Below are positions 1 to 32,460 of a DNA stretch of 64,000 nt, in pieces (the stretch's first letter is position 1; each line of letters begins with the position of its first letter). This DNA comes from Cheilinus undulatus (lineage: Eukaryota > Chordata > Actinopteri > Labriformes > Labridae). The notes beneath the pieces were generated by a model, which ran no database searches, was not told the origin of the DNA, and saw only the letters and a list, made by a program, of their open reading frames with translations. The position numbers and the translations under genes are program-made. Location: NCBI RefSeq assembly GCF_018320785.1, contig NC_054866.1:10629385-10693384 (forward strand). The letters run 5' to 3'.

Positions 1-227
1 ATCCATGCCTTATGGATTTCACAGAAATCCTTTAAAAAAATGTGGAGGTATTCAGTACAGTTTTTGAACAAAGATACAAAAAAGTGGTCAACAGAAGAGA
101 AGGAGAACATGGATCAAGCTCAGATAGCTTTGTTAAGGATAGAAGAACACATTTATCCGAAGAGACAGAAGAGGGTAAACCATATCAAAAATAAATGAGC
201 ACAGCAGCAGAGACTAAAATACCTCAC

Positions 228-19939
<19,712 letters not shown>

Positions 19940-20510
19940 CACTACAAACAGAGAGGTGGAGAGAGGAGGGGGTCTGGTTAGATAGTGAGAGTGAAAATGA
20001 AGGGGAAAAGTACACAAAGTACCAGACACACCCACTGCGCTGTTCAAACTATCAAAGAAATGTCTGTGCAATGCATATTAAATATATTTAGACATTTATT
20101 AAGGAGTAATTATGAGTTCCTTGTGGAAAAATGTAAAACGTTCCTAAAATGTAAGAATGTTTAACCTTGGCTGTGATTGGTCGCCGTTATAAGTCATGCT
20201 AGTGTGATGTGAGCACGTGCTACCAGTGACGGTGCACAGACTTACCATTACATATATCTAAAACTTTAATGAATGTCTAAATAAAATAATAACATACACA
20301 ATCACATACGTTTAGCATCCATAGCTAACTAATTAGCTCTCCTGTTTAACATGGCTGCAGTAAACCAGGTTGTGTAACACCAGCATCTGCTAACAGCTTT
20401 AGTCAAAGGCTAGCCATAAATCCAAACATCTCTACACAGGAGTTAATTCATCCACATTAAAAAACACAATACGTTCGTGAAAGACACATTCAGAAAATTC
20501 AGCGACTCAC

Positions 20511-20600
20511 TTCTCCTGAAGCTGCGTTATCCAGGCTTTTCTCTGTGAATGTCCTCTTTCACTCCGCTGCCCGGTTGTGTGGTCTGTTTTGCAACGATTC
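20511..20600 (-). other. coq8b: coq8b 5' non-coding first exon (5' end approximate)
   Basis: On the minus strand a GC-richer stretch ends in CAGGAGAA before a consensus gtgagt donor at 20505-20510. It contains no ATG, so it would be pure 5' UTR spliced to the TG|ATG start of the first coding exon. The transcription start is inferred only from the drop in GC content. Confidence 0.55.
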
Positions 20601-20660
20601 AACACCCGGAAGTTATTTTTTTATTGACATGACATTGCACAAACCGGAGTCCGACCTTTG
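20600..20660 (-). promoter_or_regulatory. coq8b promoter with ETS/GABP-type site
   Basis: CCGGAAGT at 20606-20613 (ACTTCCGG on the coq8b strand) is an exact ETS-family core immediately upstream of the inferred first exon. GABP (NRF-2) sites of this kind are common in promoters of nuclear genes for mitochondrial proteins, which fits coq8b. Factor binding is inferred. Confidence 0.45.
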
Positions 20661-21095
20661 CTAAGTAGGCGGGACAAGTTGTCAAGTAAGGAGGGATATA
20701 TTGCTTACACCAATTGCTGTGCAGAGTATCTCATGAATGAAGTAGAAGGCAGGATTAAGTGTCCAATCACTGTCCCGTAGAGGCGGGTCTAGAATGGAAC
20801 GTCGTCTAATCAGAAATTGGGGGTGTTGTCGCTGTGGTGACACTGTTCATGCACGTGCTACGAGGCACAGTTACTAAACAAGTAACAAGAGACGGGGAGT
20901 GGTTTTGTGTTTTCGTTTTTTAAACATAAATTTTGCACATTTAATAACAGTTTGCATATTTTATTACAACTTTTTGTTCCGGTTTCTCCTTGTACCACTC
21001 TAAATTAACTCTTCCTGCTTTAGAAGGCCTCAACTTCGTTAAATGAAGAAGAATTATAAAATATATTATTGATGTCATAAAAACAACAATAATAA

Positions 21096-21110
21096 TGATG
21101 ATGATGATGA

Positions 21111-21158
<48 letters not shown>

Positions 21159-21160
21159 TG

Positions 21161-21203
<43 letters not shown>

Positions 21204-21292
21204 ACGAAAGACAAGACTTGCAAAAAATAGGATATTGTAGCAATAATAGATCTTACAAGAGATTATTTTTTTCCAAAAAAAAAAAAATATAT

Positions 21293-21347
<55 letters not shown>

Positions 21348-21348
21348 T
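21096..21348. repeat. Compound microsatellite: (TGA)n (ATT)n ... (GATA)n
   Basis: About five TGA units, then about 30 ATT units (21112-21202, interrupted once near 21158 by CTGTTG), a 90-bp unique spacer, a poly-A run and about 14 GATA units (21292-21348). Poly-Leu and poly-Asn frames here come from the repeat. Confidence 0.95.
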
Positions 21349-21893
21349 TAGTAGTTTTCTATTTGTAATGCATTTTGTTTGGGGCAATTATGGATCAGAA
21401 CAGGAGATTAGTTCTTAAAGAAATAATCATTTGTATAAATTCTGTACATCGTCCAGAAAAATTCCACTTTTCATGAATAACAATATTTCCCTGCATGTGG
21501 CATTTTTATTAACAGAACTAACAGTCATCAGGGGTGCTGCCAGGAATTATGGGCCCCATTAAGATGCATTTTAACATTAGGCCTACCCACAGCATTGGTT
21601 GGGCCCCTGAAACACCCAAGGAGTGGGTGTTCCCCAGTTGTGATTTACTGATGATATCTATGCATGTGTGTTGGATCAGTAGCATCAGTTCTTGCTCCCT
21701 GGCTAACAGTGACTTCATTTTGGAACTGAAAAGTGTGTCAAGCTATTAATGGATTCTGATGTACAAATTCCTTAATCGTGACAGTTTTTAACCCCATTCC
21801 ATTACCGTTTAATCACTAATTTTTCCACTTTTAAACACTTTTTGCCTCTTTTAACTGAGTTTTTCCACTTTTTAACCGCTTCTAAATCCCACA

Positions 21894-21915
21894 TTCACAC
21901 ACACACACACACACA
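21894..21915. repeat. (CA)n microsatellite
   Basis: About ten CA units with no neighbouring gene. Confidence 0.9.
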
Positions 21916-24079
21916 TTTTTGCCCCCTTTCTGCCAATTCATTTTAATTAAGATTGACAAAAATGGAATTCTGTTTTCAGAAAAGGGGTTTACATTTTTTA
22001 AACTGGCTTTCTTGTACTACAGTATGAATAAATAAAATTAATTTTCTGTTTCTTTGTGTGGTCATTATTCAGGTTAAATATAAAATTGGATTATCACAGG
22101 CTAACTTTGCAATAGCCATGTTCTTCCTGACCTCCATGGGTTCCACCATCTGGCTGGGCTTTACAAAGCTCTCCTCTTGATCCCCTTTTAGGGGTGGCCT
22201 TGGGTGCCACCAAATTTTGACAGCGTATAGAAGTGGGTTTTTTGTTTTGTTTTGTTTTGCAATTTAGACAGTGTTTAAGAGTTTGTGTGCCATATTTGTT
22301 AACTGAAAATGAAAAAATGTACCTAATGTCAGGTGTCAAATAATTTTTCTTTACATAAACAATATTCAGATAAATAGAATATTATGTATCACCATTCAGC
22401 TAGAAAAAAAATAAGATCTGATTTTAGTCCACATCACCCAACTCTACCTAAAAGCTATTATTACTGCATAGCTATAACTTTACCGGTGAAGAGTGAAGAA
22501 AGGTGTCTCCTGTGTGATACAGGTTGATAATTCCACATGAAAAAAATGTCCTGCATTTAGGTCCCCTGTCTGCCACCGGCCCTACGAATCATTTTAACTT
22601 CTCTCCCACATCAGTTACCCCTGATACTAACAGGAATTTTGTATAACAACATTTTTAGTAGGAAAATGAAAGATAGAAGATCCATTTTTGCAAAAATATT
22701 CAAATGATATTGGTATTATTATTATTATCATCAAATTAATATTTGCAAATTATTTTTAAAGTGGTAAATCTGCTCATAACTGAATCATCTTTTAATGCTC
22801 ATATAAAAAGATGTGTTATAATATCAACAAGTTTAGAATGCTGGACTTTGACAATTAATAGTATATGTAACAAATACACAGTCTCTACTTTGCAGAAAAT
22901 ACATTTTAAGCCCCTTTCCTACCATTTTAAAAATTTTTCTGTTGAGCGAAGGGGTCGATAACTACATATTATCTCATAAAAAATAGCATTTCCTTTACAT
23001 TATTAACCTGTGGGCTTGTCTTCAACTATTAAGGAAAGGAGGGAGTTTCCTAAGCATCCTTACCTGAAATTCATCAAGCATTTGTTGCTTGACCTCACAA
23101 TTACCTGTGATAGTAATCAGAGCCTTCATGGTAGATCAAGCTCTCTGGCTGTGTTATAGAGTATGTTAATTGACATTAAGGTCTCTTTCAGAGGAATACT
23201 GCACGCAGAGGGATGGACACAAGGGCAGACATTGTCTGGCCCTCTGCTGGACTAACAAGGTGCTGCTCTAGTTTTGAATGAACTCCAAAATATCTGACAT
23301 ACTGTACAGAACAAGCCAACCATTGTGGCACAAACACAACATTATTCCACCTCTACCTACTTGAAAATATATTAAATGTGTCCTTTAAATATATATGTGA
23401 AGATACTGGTAAGGAATATTTAATACACAAAAAATGCTTTTGTTTCTTTCACACATGCATGTACAGTTTTTGTAAGTTAAGGTGAAACATAAATGATTCT
23501 TTTCAGCAAACTGGGTCACTGCACCGAATACCAAAGAAGAGAGACCTCTGCCAGTGACTGAATCTTTGTTTTCCAATCATGTATGCTGCAAGTGAAAGCA
23601 CCATGTGCTGGAGTTGTCTTCTCTTGCCTTTGGGTATCTCCTCCTACGAACCTGTGTGTAAAAAATGAAGGTGCTTACTGGTCTCCAGTACTGTACATCA
23701 TAGCAGAAAATGAAAATTATCAAAGAAAATGCTACACTGAATTTGAAATGAGTCTATCATTGGTGCAATATTTTTTTAATCAACAGTGGAAAACAGGACA
23801 CGAACAAATGAAAAAGGGGCCTTATGACAGAGTAAAATGTGGCAATGTCCTAGTAGGAAGCAGGCTAATTAAATAATTGAAAGAAACGTGAAGCGTGATT
23901 CAATTAAGGTTATGGTAATAATATTAGTGCAACATTAATGTGTTCTATATTAAAATTTTCCGTGTATGCAGTATAAGTATGCTAAAAATTGTAAATGTAA
24001 TTTGTAGGTTCCTGTGTACTTTGTCAACTGTCTCTGACACAGTGACCTTTAGAGGTTGAGATTTTATAGTACAGTCCAG

Positions 24080-24260
24080 TGTAGTGACAGAGGGGGGAGC
24101 ACGGGGCAGCAGAGGGAGGGAGCTGTGCAGACGCCATATATGGGCACACCACCGACTCTGCTCTGCTATTGGCTGTGGGCCTTATGCAGCTGCTTGTCAA
24201 CAAGATGGCCTTCCTCCTCCTGCCGTTTTGACACTGATTATTTTGGTATCCCCGAGAACA
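24080..24260 (+). promoter_or_regulatory. fbxo46 promoter: CArG box, inverted CCAAT, YY1-like site
   Basis: CCATATATGG at 24134-24143 is a perfect SRF-binding CArG box. ATTGG (inverted CCAAT) lies at 24168-24172 and AAGATGGC (YY1-like) at 24202-24209, with a G-rich Sp1/KLF-like stretch upstream near 24090-24120. The block lies just before a GC-richer non-coding exon with a consensus donor. Binding is inferred from the motifs only. Confidence 0.6.
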
Positions 24261-24279
24261 TACCGTAAAAGCTTGTGTC

Positions 24280-24607
24280 ACTTCTAAATAGATAGTGAGA
24301 GAGCGACTGCTCGGAGTCCTAACAAGGCATGCAGTCAGCTAGACTTTGTTCAGACAACTGACAGGCACACAAGCCTCGGCAGCGGCCGTCGCTAGACAAG
24401 GTTGATAACAGAAAGTAGCTGCTGGCTAATGTCGACGCTAGCTAGCTGGTGAGCTAGCTTAGCTACGTGGACACGAATAGTTAACTCGTGTCACCTGCAT
24501 TCAACCAGAGAAACTGGTTTGGTTAGGGTGAATTTCAAGAGGGAAACACTTGTCATCGAAAGGCTGCAAGTCAAGAGGATTGTCTGTGAGGAAGGACACT
24601 GTTAAAG
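24280..24607 (+). other. fbxo46: fbxo46 5' non-coding exon 1 (5' end approximate)
   Basis: GC-richer stretch ending GTTAAAG before gtaagt, a consensus donor at 24608. It contains short upstream ORFs such as 24329-24361 (10 codons) and 24429-24452 (7 codons). Assigned to fbxo46 because that is the next plus-strand gene and its first coding exon starts with an AG acceptor at 39924. The 15.3-kb join needs transcript support. Confidence 0.55.
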
Positions 24608-27600
24608 GTAAGTCGGGTAGCGATATGAAACGTTTAGCCAATTTTTCCTTACCTTGTTAGCTTGCTAGCAAGCGCTGTCATGTTATTATGCAGGTAAGTT
24701 GTGCTATCCAGTTAGCTAGCTAGTTAGCTATCGACGGATCTAATTTACTATGCGCAACTACACATAAATAAACTAAATTAAGTATTGCATTGCTATAATG
24801 TTGATGGTTTCGTCTAGTTGATGCCATAGAAGAAAGCAGTCCCTTAAAAACACAAGATATTACTTAAACATTAAGACGGTGAACATTTTACTACGACGGT
24901 ATGCTAACTGTTTGCTAGTGTGATAACCACTTACTAGTTGGTCAACGTCGTTTAATCTTACGCTTAGTTGAGATTGTTGTGATTATATTTAAATATCCGA
25001 GATCAGCTGTTATTCTCGCAGTCATTTGATACTACACTTGTTGGTTGTAACAAGAGAAGTTGGTATATCACATGAAGTGTTGTAGAGTAACAAGATTACC
25101 TCCAGAACCAGGAAAAGTAATATTAAAGTGGCCTGCGGGCCTACGATTTCACCCAAAACTTTATTTGTAGTAAGGACAGTATATTGATGCGGCATTATAA
25201 CAACGGTTCTGGTGCTGATTGTGTTTTAAGCTATTTAAATTATTTAATAGCAAATTTGGATTACTGTTTGGCGACATGTTCAGACAGATAAACTAATGTC
25301 TTGAGTTAATCATATGGAGCATTACCATATTTGAATAGGATGTTGTCATTGCTGTAAATGTGATCAGTGCTGTTAGGTTTAGAGTGTCCCACTTACGAAG
25401 AGGACTGTCTGATGTGATACAGTTAAACAATGCATGCCCCCCCCTTCTTTTCAGATCTTCATGTAGGATAATGCACCATGCTGACACAGTGGCCTTTGTG
25501 ATTGTGGAACCAAATCTTGCATCAAAAGTCTTGTGACGAGCAGATACTCCCACAAACACAGAGACAGCCCCACACAGTCAGACGGCCACTCTACCTAGGT
25601 GTCCCGACAGAAAGGCGGCTCTCAGTATAATAATGTTTCAGAGCAGACTGCTAGAGTGATGCACTCAGCTCCATTGTTCTGTTGACAGTTTGCTGCAAAG
25701 CTGGCCTGCTGGCTGCAGTTCTGTTGCATTGTCTTCACAGGCGCTCATGCAGAGAGGGAGATTGAGCTAAGACGTTTTGGCATGCTTCAGTATTATCATT
25801 CGTCAGCTTTGGGCCATCTGGCTAAAATGCTGTGAAAAGAGCTGGAGGACAGTATGAGTGATGCTGAGTTGGCTTGGCTCTGTTTTGTGTTTACTAGATG
25901 TAAACTGGTGTACTAGTGAAAGTTAAGATAATTTTAAAGTCTGTGCTCATAAAGCACTCAAACAGTGGAGCCGTGATCCTGAAGAGGTTGCATGTCAGGG
26001 TGCTCTTGATTTGTATAGGGAAATGACCAAGTCCGGCAGAAAAACAACTTCTAATATAATGGGTAAAACCTGTCAACAGCAGGGCAGACGTTTCTGAACA
26101 CATCCATGCCTTGTTAACATTTGTGTAGATGTGTTGTGAGCAGCTATGTAGTGATTACTGTGTGGATTTCTCCACTTTGACTGCATCAGTAATCCACAGG
26201 CATTCGACTCTTACAGAACTCTGTGTAAGGCAATCGTGCATGGAGGCAGTTTTTTCAATATGGTTGAAATGCTTTTCTAATTCTCCTAGAGTAGTTGTGA
26301 TGTACTGTATTATGAACTTCATGCATATGAGTGTTAAGAATGACAAGGCTCTCCCCTGATCTAAATAGCAACAGTCTTCTTTCATTTTGGGAAGAGAGGT
26401 ATATAAAATAATTGGGCTTATTTAGTCCACTTCTGTTTTTAAAGAACTTAGTGGACCTAACTTTCACAGTGGTACTTTAACAAGTATCAAGGTTAATGAT
26501 AATGATTATTTTTAATTCTAAAACAATTCTGAAAGTGAAAAATAAAAATCAGGAGTGTAAAAACTTAAAAAACTAAATTGCTTCAAACAACAAAAGAAAC
26601 AAAGTGTGGCGGGGGGGCATCTAACTTTTAGAGCAACAAGTTAAACTGTTAACAAGCAGCATTCAATTACACATGTTGACGTGTCTTGTCTGCTGTCTTC
26701 CTTTTGAAGTGCATGTTCTGAATTTGTGGGAATTGTAAAGTGATAAAGTTTGCAGAAAGTCCTCATTCTCTTCTAACATTTTATTTGTCAGACAGCTTGG
26801 CTACCTAATGTGGATAACCCCAGTACTAGAGTGTTGCTGCAGTGTTGCTGCCTCTGTGCTTGGACAGGATTTGAAGGATTAGGTTGATGCAGAAAGCTTA
26901 AAACCAAACCCAAGCCTTCATTTGCAGGGACTGTTTCGAGTGAAAAGAAATAAGTAAAAGTGGCTCAGTACTAACTCAAACAAACTATTTGGGTGTACTG
27001 TGAGGTACTGAAATTGGAGTGACTTCCCAGTTATGTGTGGATGTGAGAAAGAGGAATGGAGAGAGTATGTGAATTCACATCTTTCAAACACGTGAAGTGT
27101 AAATATTCACTTCATTTTGTTGTTTTAGTTGTTTGTGTTTCTGTTCTTTGATTTCAGAGTTTCAGTCAATATCCCTTAATCATAAAAAGTGAGCTGCAAG
27201 TGTGGAGGCTTATTTTTTGATGAGGTAGTGTATCACAATCATCAAGATTAGAAGGAGGTCAGAGGTTGCAAGGAGCTGCATTTAAGGGAGGGAATTCTAA
27301 GCGGATATCTCTCATTTATGCTGCAGGTGATTATATAGCCTACACGTTTTTAAGAAGAAAAAAAGGTAGGCAAATATACTTGGGTGGCTGTACATACACC
27401 TGGGTGGCTCACCCAATAGAGTCTATCTGTGGAAAACACTGTTTTCTTTTTCTTCTTCAGTTTTTTAGGTCAGTAGGTATCTTCAACATTTGCTCAAAAG
27501 ATTAAGGGGTGTAGCATTGTTTGTGATCACTCATAGTCAATGGCCTAATCCACAGGAACAGAAGTTATTTTTGAAGATCAGGGTTGGAAATTTACTTTCT

Positions 27601-30600
27601 GGGTTCTTGCTGTTGTGACTGGTAGATTCAAAAATGTATCAGCCATGATTTTTAAATCTTGTTTTTACAAGCACCGTTATTTTAACCAGCAGCATCATGC
27701 AATGACACAGTATAATAATCAAGGCTTAAAATATTCACGTAATTCTCTATTTTATGAAACTAAATGTTAAAAATATTAAAAATTAAACACTTAAATGCTC
27801 CTTGTCTGGCTGATAAGGGGGATAAAAGGTTTATTTTTCTGAGTTAGAGCAAGCATTTCCAAACTTTGCCTTGCCAAGTGTGTAGCATTATCCTCTGGTG
27901 CTTTGTACTCTTTCACTTTACTTTCTGTCTTTATTTTTATCTTTAAGTGACAGTCTTGGTATTTCTTCATTTCAACAGGAATCACAGCATCTAAGCATCT
28001 CCTTTGACCTCGAGTCACAGCCACTAGGGATACATGATGTTAGATTTTTGCAGATGTTCCATGTGCTGATATTTAGAAACTAATTTTTCAAAGGTCAATT
28101 ACATGTAAGTGTAGTTTAGGTTAAAACATCAGTCCTTAAAATCACTTTAATGTTTAAGGAATCAGAATGAACAAAAGAAAAATCAGCTACTGTAGGTCTG
28201 TAGGTCCTGTCTAAAACTCCACATACGTATTCATACATAGGCCGATATTCACAGAAGAATTTATTAGATTTCAGAAACTACAGTTAAACTGATTTGACTT
28301 TATTTATTTTTATTTATTTATTCATTTTACACTTTGCCTTTATTTGGCAAGGACAACCTAAGAGTGACAGGAAACATGGGGAGAGGGAGTAGGGGAGGAC
28401 ATGCACCAAACAGCGCAGAGACCAGGAATTGACCCCACAACTAGTGCACTTAGAACTACAGCCTCTGCACATGGGTGCCTGCTCCCCCAGCTGAGTCAAA
28501 CTTGTGCCTAATAATCAGCTTTTTAAGCCAATAACTGCTGATTCTGATATCGTCCTCATAATACTGTGCATCCCTAACAGCCACAGTCCACTGACTTAAG
28601 ACAAGCGAGGTGTCAGTTTAACCACACCGTCAGCTGGTAGTAGTATGAGTAGTAGTAGGTTGTAAAGGATGATCACATCCATGCTCAATTTGGCTCAAGT
28701 GACACGACTCCAAGCCATTTCAGCACATAGCACGTCATTGTAAACACTAACACTGGCTCTCATACACTAAGGAGCCAGATTTGGCCACCTGGCTCTGTGT
28801 CAGCGCAGAACCAGCAGGATTTCATTTTATATTGTTTTCTGTCACAAAAACTTATGTTATGCTTCTTATATTTATTTGCCACCAAAGCCACTGGTACTGA
28901 TTTCAAACCTTTTTTTCTTTTGTGGCCGTTTTAGTCTCATGCAGGGCGATATGTTGGGTGATTTCTGTCAAAATAAATCTATATGATAAATCGACAGTGT
29001 AACTCTTTGGAAGCAGAAAAGAAAAGAAAACACAAACTAAACAGTTTGATGTGAGACAACTGTATTTGGTTTATTGATAATAAAATAAGGCATCTGATTA
29101 GTCACTGATTGACTTACTGATGTCATTATTGGCTATATGCATTTGTATTTTAAACAATACTATTACAAGACATTGTGTTTAGTATGCCTTGGCTTTTAGC
29201 CCACGAGCCAACTTTACTCATATTCTTTGTAGAAATGGCTTTGTTTGCTTGAACAAATACTTCTTACTTAAAAACATGTATGCAGATATAGTCTTGGCCC
29301 TTGTCCCTGAATTTTCCAATAGAAAATAATCCCCCCCCCACAAAAAGTTTTTAATAATGCATTATTTTGAGGACAGAAGGTCCAAACCTGACCTTAAGAT
29401 AATGCCATTATTTTGGTTAAAATAAGTATAAAACATGGTTACAATAATGCAGAAAACAAAACTTTTTTACTAATAAGAAATATGTGCAATGAAGGCTTTT
29501 ACCAGTGGTATTTGAAAATCTTTGTTTAAGCTAATTTTGAGTCCCGTTTAATTCAGTCACTGAACTAGATCAGCTTAGTTCATAGATCTTTGTTAATGTC
29601 ACTTTCCATTCCAAGTCAAAAGTCAAGGTTGAGCCACACTGAAGAATTTGCTCTTCACATTGTTTATTTCAGCATTTGAGAAATTCAGTCATTTAAAAAT
29701 GAAGATTAACAAAAACACATTTACCAACTCCTTGTTTGTTTGAGGCTGTTCTGAAATGAAATTTAAGAGCTCAGGGAGAGCAGGAGGTGACAGAATGGAG
29801 TTTTATCCTGCAGAGACCAACAGGAATAACCTGGCTGTGTATTTCCCATTCCTTGCCAAAAGTTGGCTGCACTGCACATTTGTTTTGTTTGCCAAATAAC
29901 AGAGGAGCACTGGGATTTTTTTTTTCATCCTGAGTTTCAGTTTGAACCTTAGCCAAACCATTTCAACCTCCTAACCATCCTTAATTCACGTTTAAGTGTA
30001 AGCTCATAATTCTGATCTTCAGTTTGTTAAAGTGGCTGATGTTCAGAGTTTGACTTTGTAATGGAGCACTGCGGTGGGTGGATTGTCTCTTCTCTGGCCC
30101 CTCTTTTAATACCATCCAATCTGTTATGAGGGATGTATTCCATGGTGTAGTGAGAGGGAGGTCAGGAGAGGAGTTGATGGGAAGAAGGCAGAGAATAAAA
30201 GTGGTTAAAGAGAGAAAGTCATAAAGGGTCATGGTGAGAGAGGGCAGTAAAAAGGGTTTACAAGCTTTTTTTTCTCAACAGTATAATCTGCCTGCTCTTA
30301 GCTGTGTTGTTGCTGTGTGATTATAGAGAAAGCATTTGAGTCGTTCCCAACACCGTGTGGGTGGTGTGTGCTTTTTGCACCTCTCTGAGCCTTTCCATTA
30401 GTCCAAATATACAAAGCTCCTCCCGTTCACTGTGTCAGACAGAGAAGAACAACAATGGTCTTTTTCTAAGCATATGAATTAAAGTCTTCTGTAGGCTAAA
30501 ATGGAGAGCAGGCTACTGTGTAGTCCAAATTCACATGAACCAATCAGGAGCCAAAGAGTAAAAGAAGCCCTTTGATCGATTTTGTATTATGTAATAGGAT

Positions 30601-31462
30601 TGTTAGATCGTTGAAAGAGCTCTGCATTCGTCACTTCAAGCAGTATGGGGTTTAAAAGACTTACATTATTGCTTTTATTATGTACAACAACAAACCTTGT
30701 ATTTGATTTTTATTGTCAGTATTTCGAGCTACAACACCATGAATGCTTGTTACAAAGCTGAGTGCTGTTGCTCATAAAGTTTTGTTCTGACTGGTACAGA
30801 TACACATAGCTGAATGTTAATTGCTGGTAGAAGAGTGAGAGGTGAGGCTCCATTGAATATATTATATTTTAAAACTTCAAACGAACAAAATATTATTTTA
30901 CAAATAAGTAAGAAGTCAGCAACTTACAAGATGAATGTGATTATCAGCTCAGCTTGCATCTCTGATAACTCATGATTCAAATGTCCAGTGACTAAAATCC
31001 ATCACCCAGTTGAATGATCCTGTTAAAAGCCATGATCATGTTGTTTTTATGTCAAGCCATACTGTTAACAGACTGAACTTCCAGACACTTCTAAAACTTA
31101 ACTGTTCACAGTAAAGCTTGAAACTATGCTGACAAGAGGGATAGGTGTGGATGCTGAACTAAATATAAGAAACAGAGAGAGGACTCAATATTAGAGCGGT
31201 AATCTGGTATCAGTACCATCACCACTACAATTTCTGCCACGTAGTATTCTTTTTCACCAAATGTGTGCATTGTGTTGAAGTGCACACGAGGCATAACTGA
31301 TGTCATAGTCAGCTTAGCAGGGTGATATGTGACAGACAACAGCTCTGTCTTGAGTCTAGCCATCAGCATGCTTCATTCTGACACTAAAGAGAAGCCAGGT
31401 AACACGCCAAAGGTCACCAATTAGTGTGAGCCTATTTCTCACCTTTTTCCTAATATGATGCA
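24608..31462. other. fbxo46 first intron, left part
   Basis: Apart from the SINE at 28318-28507, no gene or element is recognised. Small open frames are unsupported. Base composition is uniform and AT-rich. Confidence 0.45.
28318..28507 (-). mobile_element. tRNA-derived SINE
   Basis: On the minus strand: GGGGGAGCAGGCACCCATGT head, degenerate B box GGGGTCAATTCCTGG, then a tail ending CCAAATAAAGGCAAAGTGTA. Clearly the same family as 18383-18564 (shared GCACCCA...GAGGCTGTAGT). Confidence 0.65.
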
Positions 31463-32460
31463 ATAGGCCTGTGCGATATCGGTTTTATCGATTAATTTGA
31501 TATTTTGTTTGTTTTTTGTTTAGGATGAATTAAAAAATACAAAATCTAGATTTTCCAATATTCCTCCGCACTCCTCTTTCTCTCCCCCTGGGGCTCCCGT
31601 AGTTTATACCCTCCCCCTCCTTCACCACAGAGACATACACACAACAGCACAGCTAACGGCGCAAATCCTGAGTTTCATCCTATCAGAACTGTATATTTTC
31701 ATCAGCTGTTTGGATCTGGTTCAGGTTTGCAGCTTAGGACCATGAACACACCACAGCACGCTGCAGTATTTGTTATAAGGCTGTGGCAACTAAAGGAAGC
31801 AGCATGGCAAACGTGTGTCAACATCTCAACCAAAGACATGCAGCCGAATGGCGAAAGTGTGTCTCACTACGGACTTGACAAGACCACTACATTAGGGCTG
31901 GGTATTGTTAAGAACCTCACGATTCAATTCGATTTTGATTCTTTAGGTTGCGATTCGATATCGATTCAATGCGATTCAATATTGATTTAAATGCTTCAAT
32001 GTCGATTCAGTAAGAAGTAGAAATACACAAATAACCTGTTTTTCATTTTCATGCCCATGTGAACATATCTGGTAAGTCATCTCACATTTTTGAGCAATAA
32101 AACATCTGAAAATAAAAATTTGCACAATAATAATTTATTTGCGCATATGGAGTACAAAAGTTTAAAAAAAATGACAGTTTTGTATAAACACTGAAAAACC
32201 TAAGTGCATGTACACTTAATATTTTTTTCCTCTTAGAAATTTTGATAAACCTCATATAACATGGTTATGGTTAGTTGTTGTTTGGTCGAGTGCAGCCTCC
32301 GTCCATACAACGCGAATCACACGCACAGTGACCCCCACTGGCCAGGAGGTTAATCAATTCAGAGGATTTGCTGAATCGATATTGAATTGGGGGAGGAAAT
32401 ATTGCGATGCATCGATTAATCAATATTTTTACCCACCCCTACACTACATCCATCAAACAC
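31463..32460 (+). mobile_element. hAT-like element remnant with BED zinc-finger fragment, interrupted by a MITE
   Basis: Begins with GCGATATCGGTTTTATCGAT-type sequence. At 31762-31878 the plus strand reads CSICYKAVATKGSSMA then NVCQHLNQRHAAEW and stops. This C-x2-C ... H-x4-H arrangement is the BED zinc finger found at the N-terminus of hAT transposases. The catalytic domain is absent. The element at 31893-32441 is inserted just after it. Confidence 0.55.
31893..32441. mobile_element. hAT-type MITE with perfect 8-bp target duplication
   Basis: Termini TAGGGCTGGGTA and TACCCACCCCTA form inverted repeats. CACTACAT occurs immediately on both sides (31885-31892 and 32442-32449), the 8-bp duplication expected of hAT insertion. 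Subterminal regions are rich in ATCGAT/GATTC phrases. 549 bp, no coding capacity. Confidence 0.85.

Larger units (their letters stand above)
20661..24000. other. Divergent intergenic region between coq8b and fbxo46
   Basis: No gene recognised. Holds the microsatellites at 21096-21348 and 21894-21915. All longer open frames are low complexity or unsupported. Confidence 0.6.

Noticed and set aside
21095-21304. Poly-leucine and poly-asparagine open frames
   Set aside because: Direct translation of the (ATT)n microsatellite.
21292-21348. Regular GATA array considered as a CRISPR-like repeat
   Set aside because: Simple tetranucleotide microsatellite without spacers, in a eukaryotic genome.
31424-32460. 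A functional hAT transposase gene
   Set aside because: Only the BED-finger-like start is readable; the catalytic core is absent.
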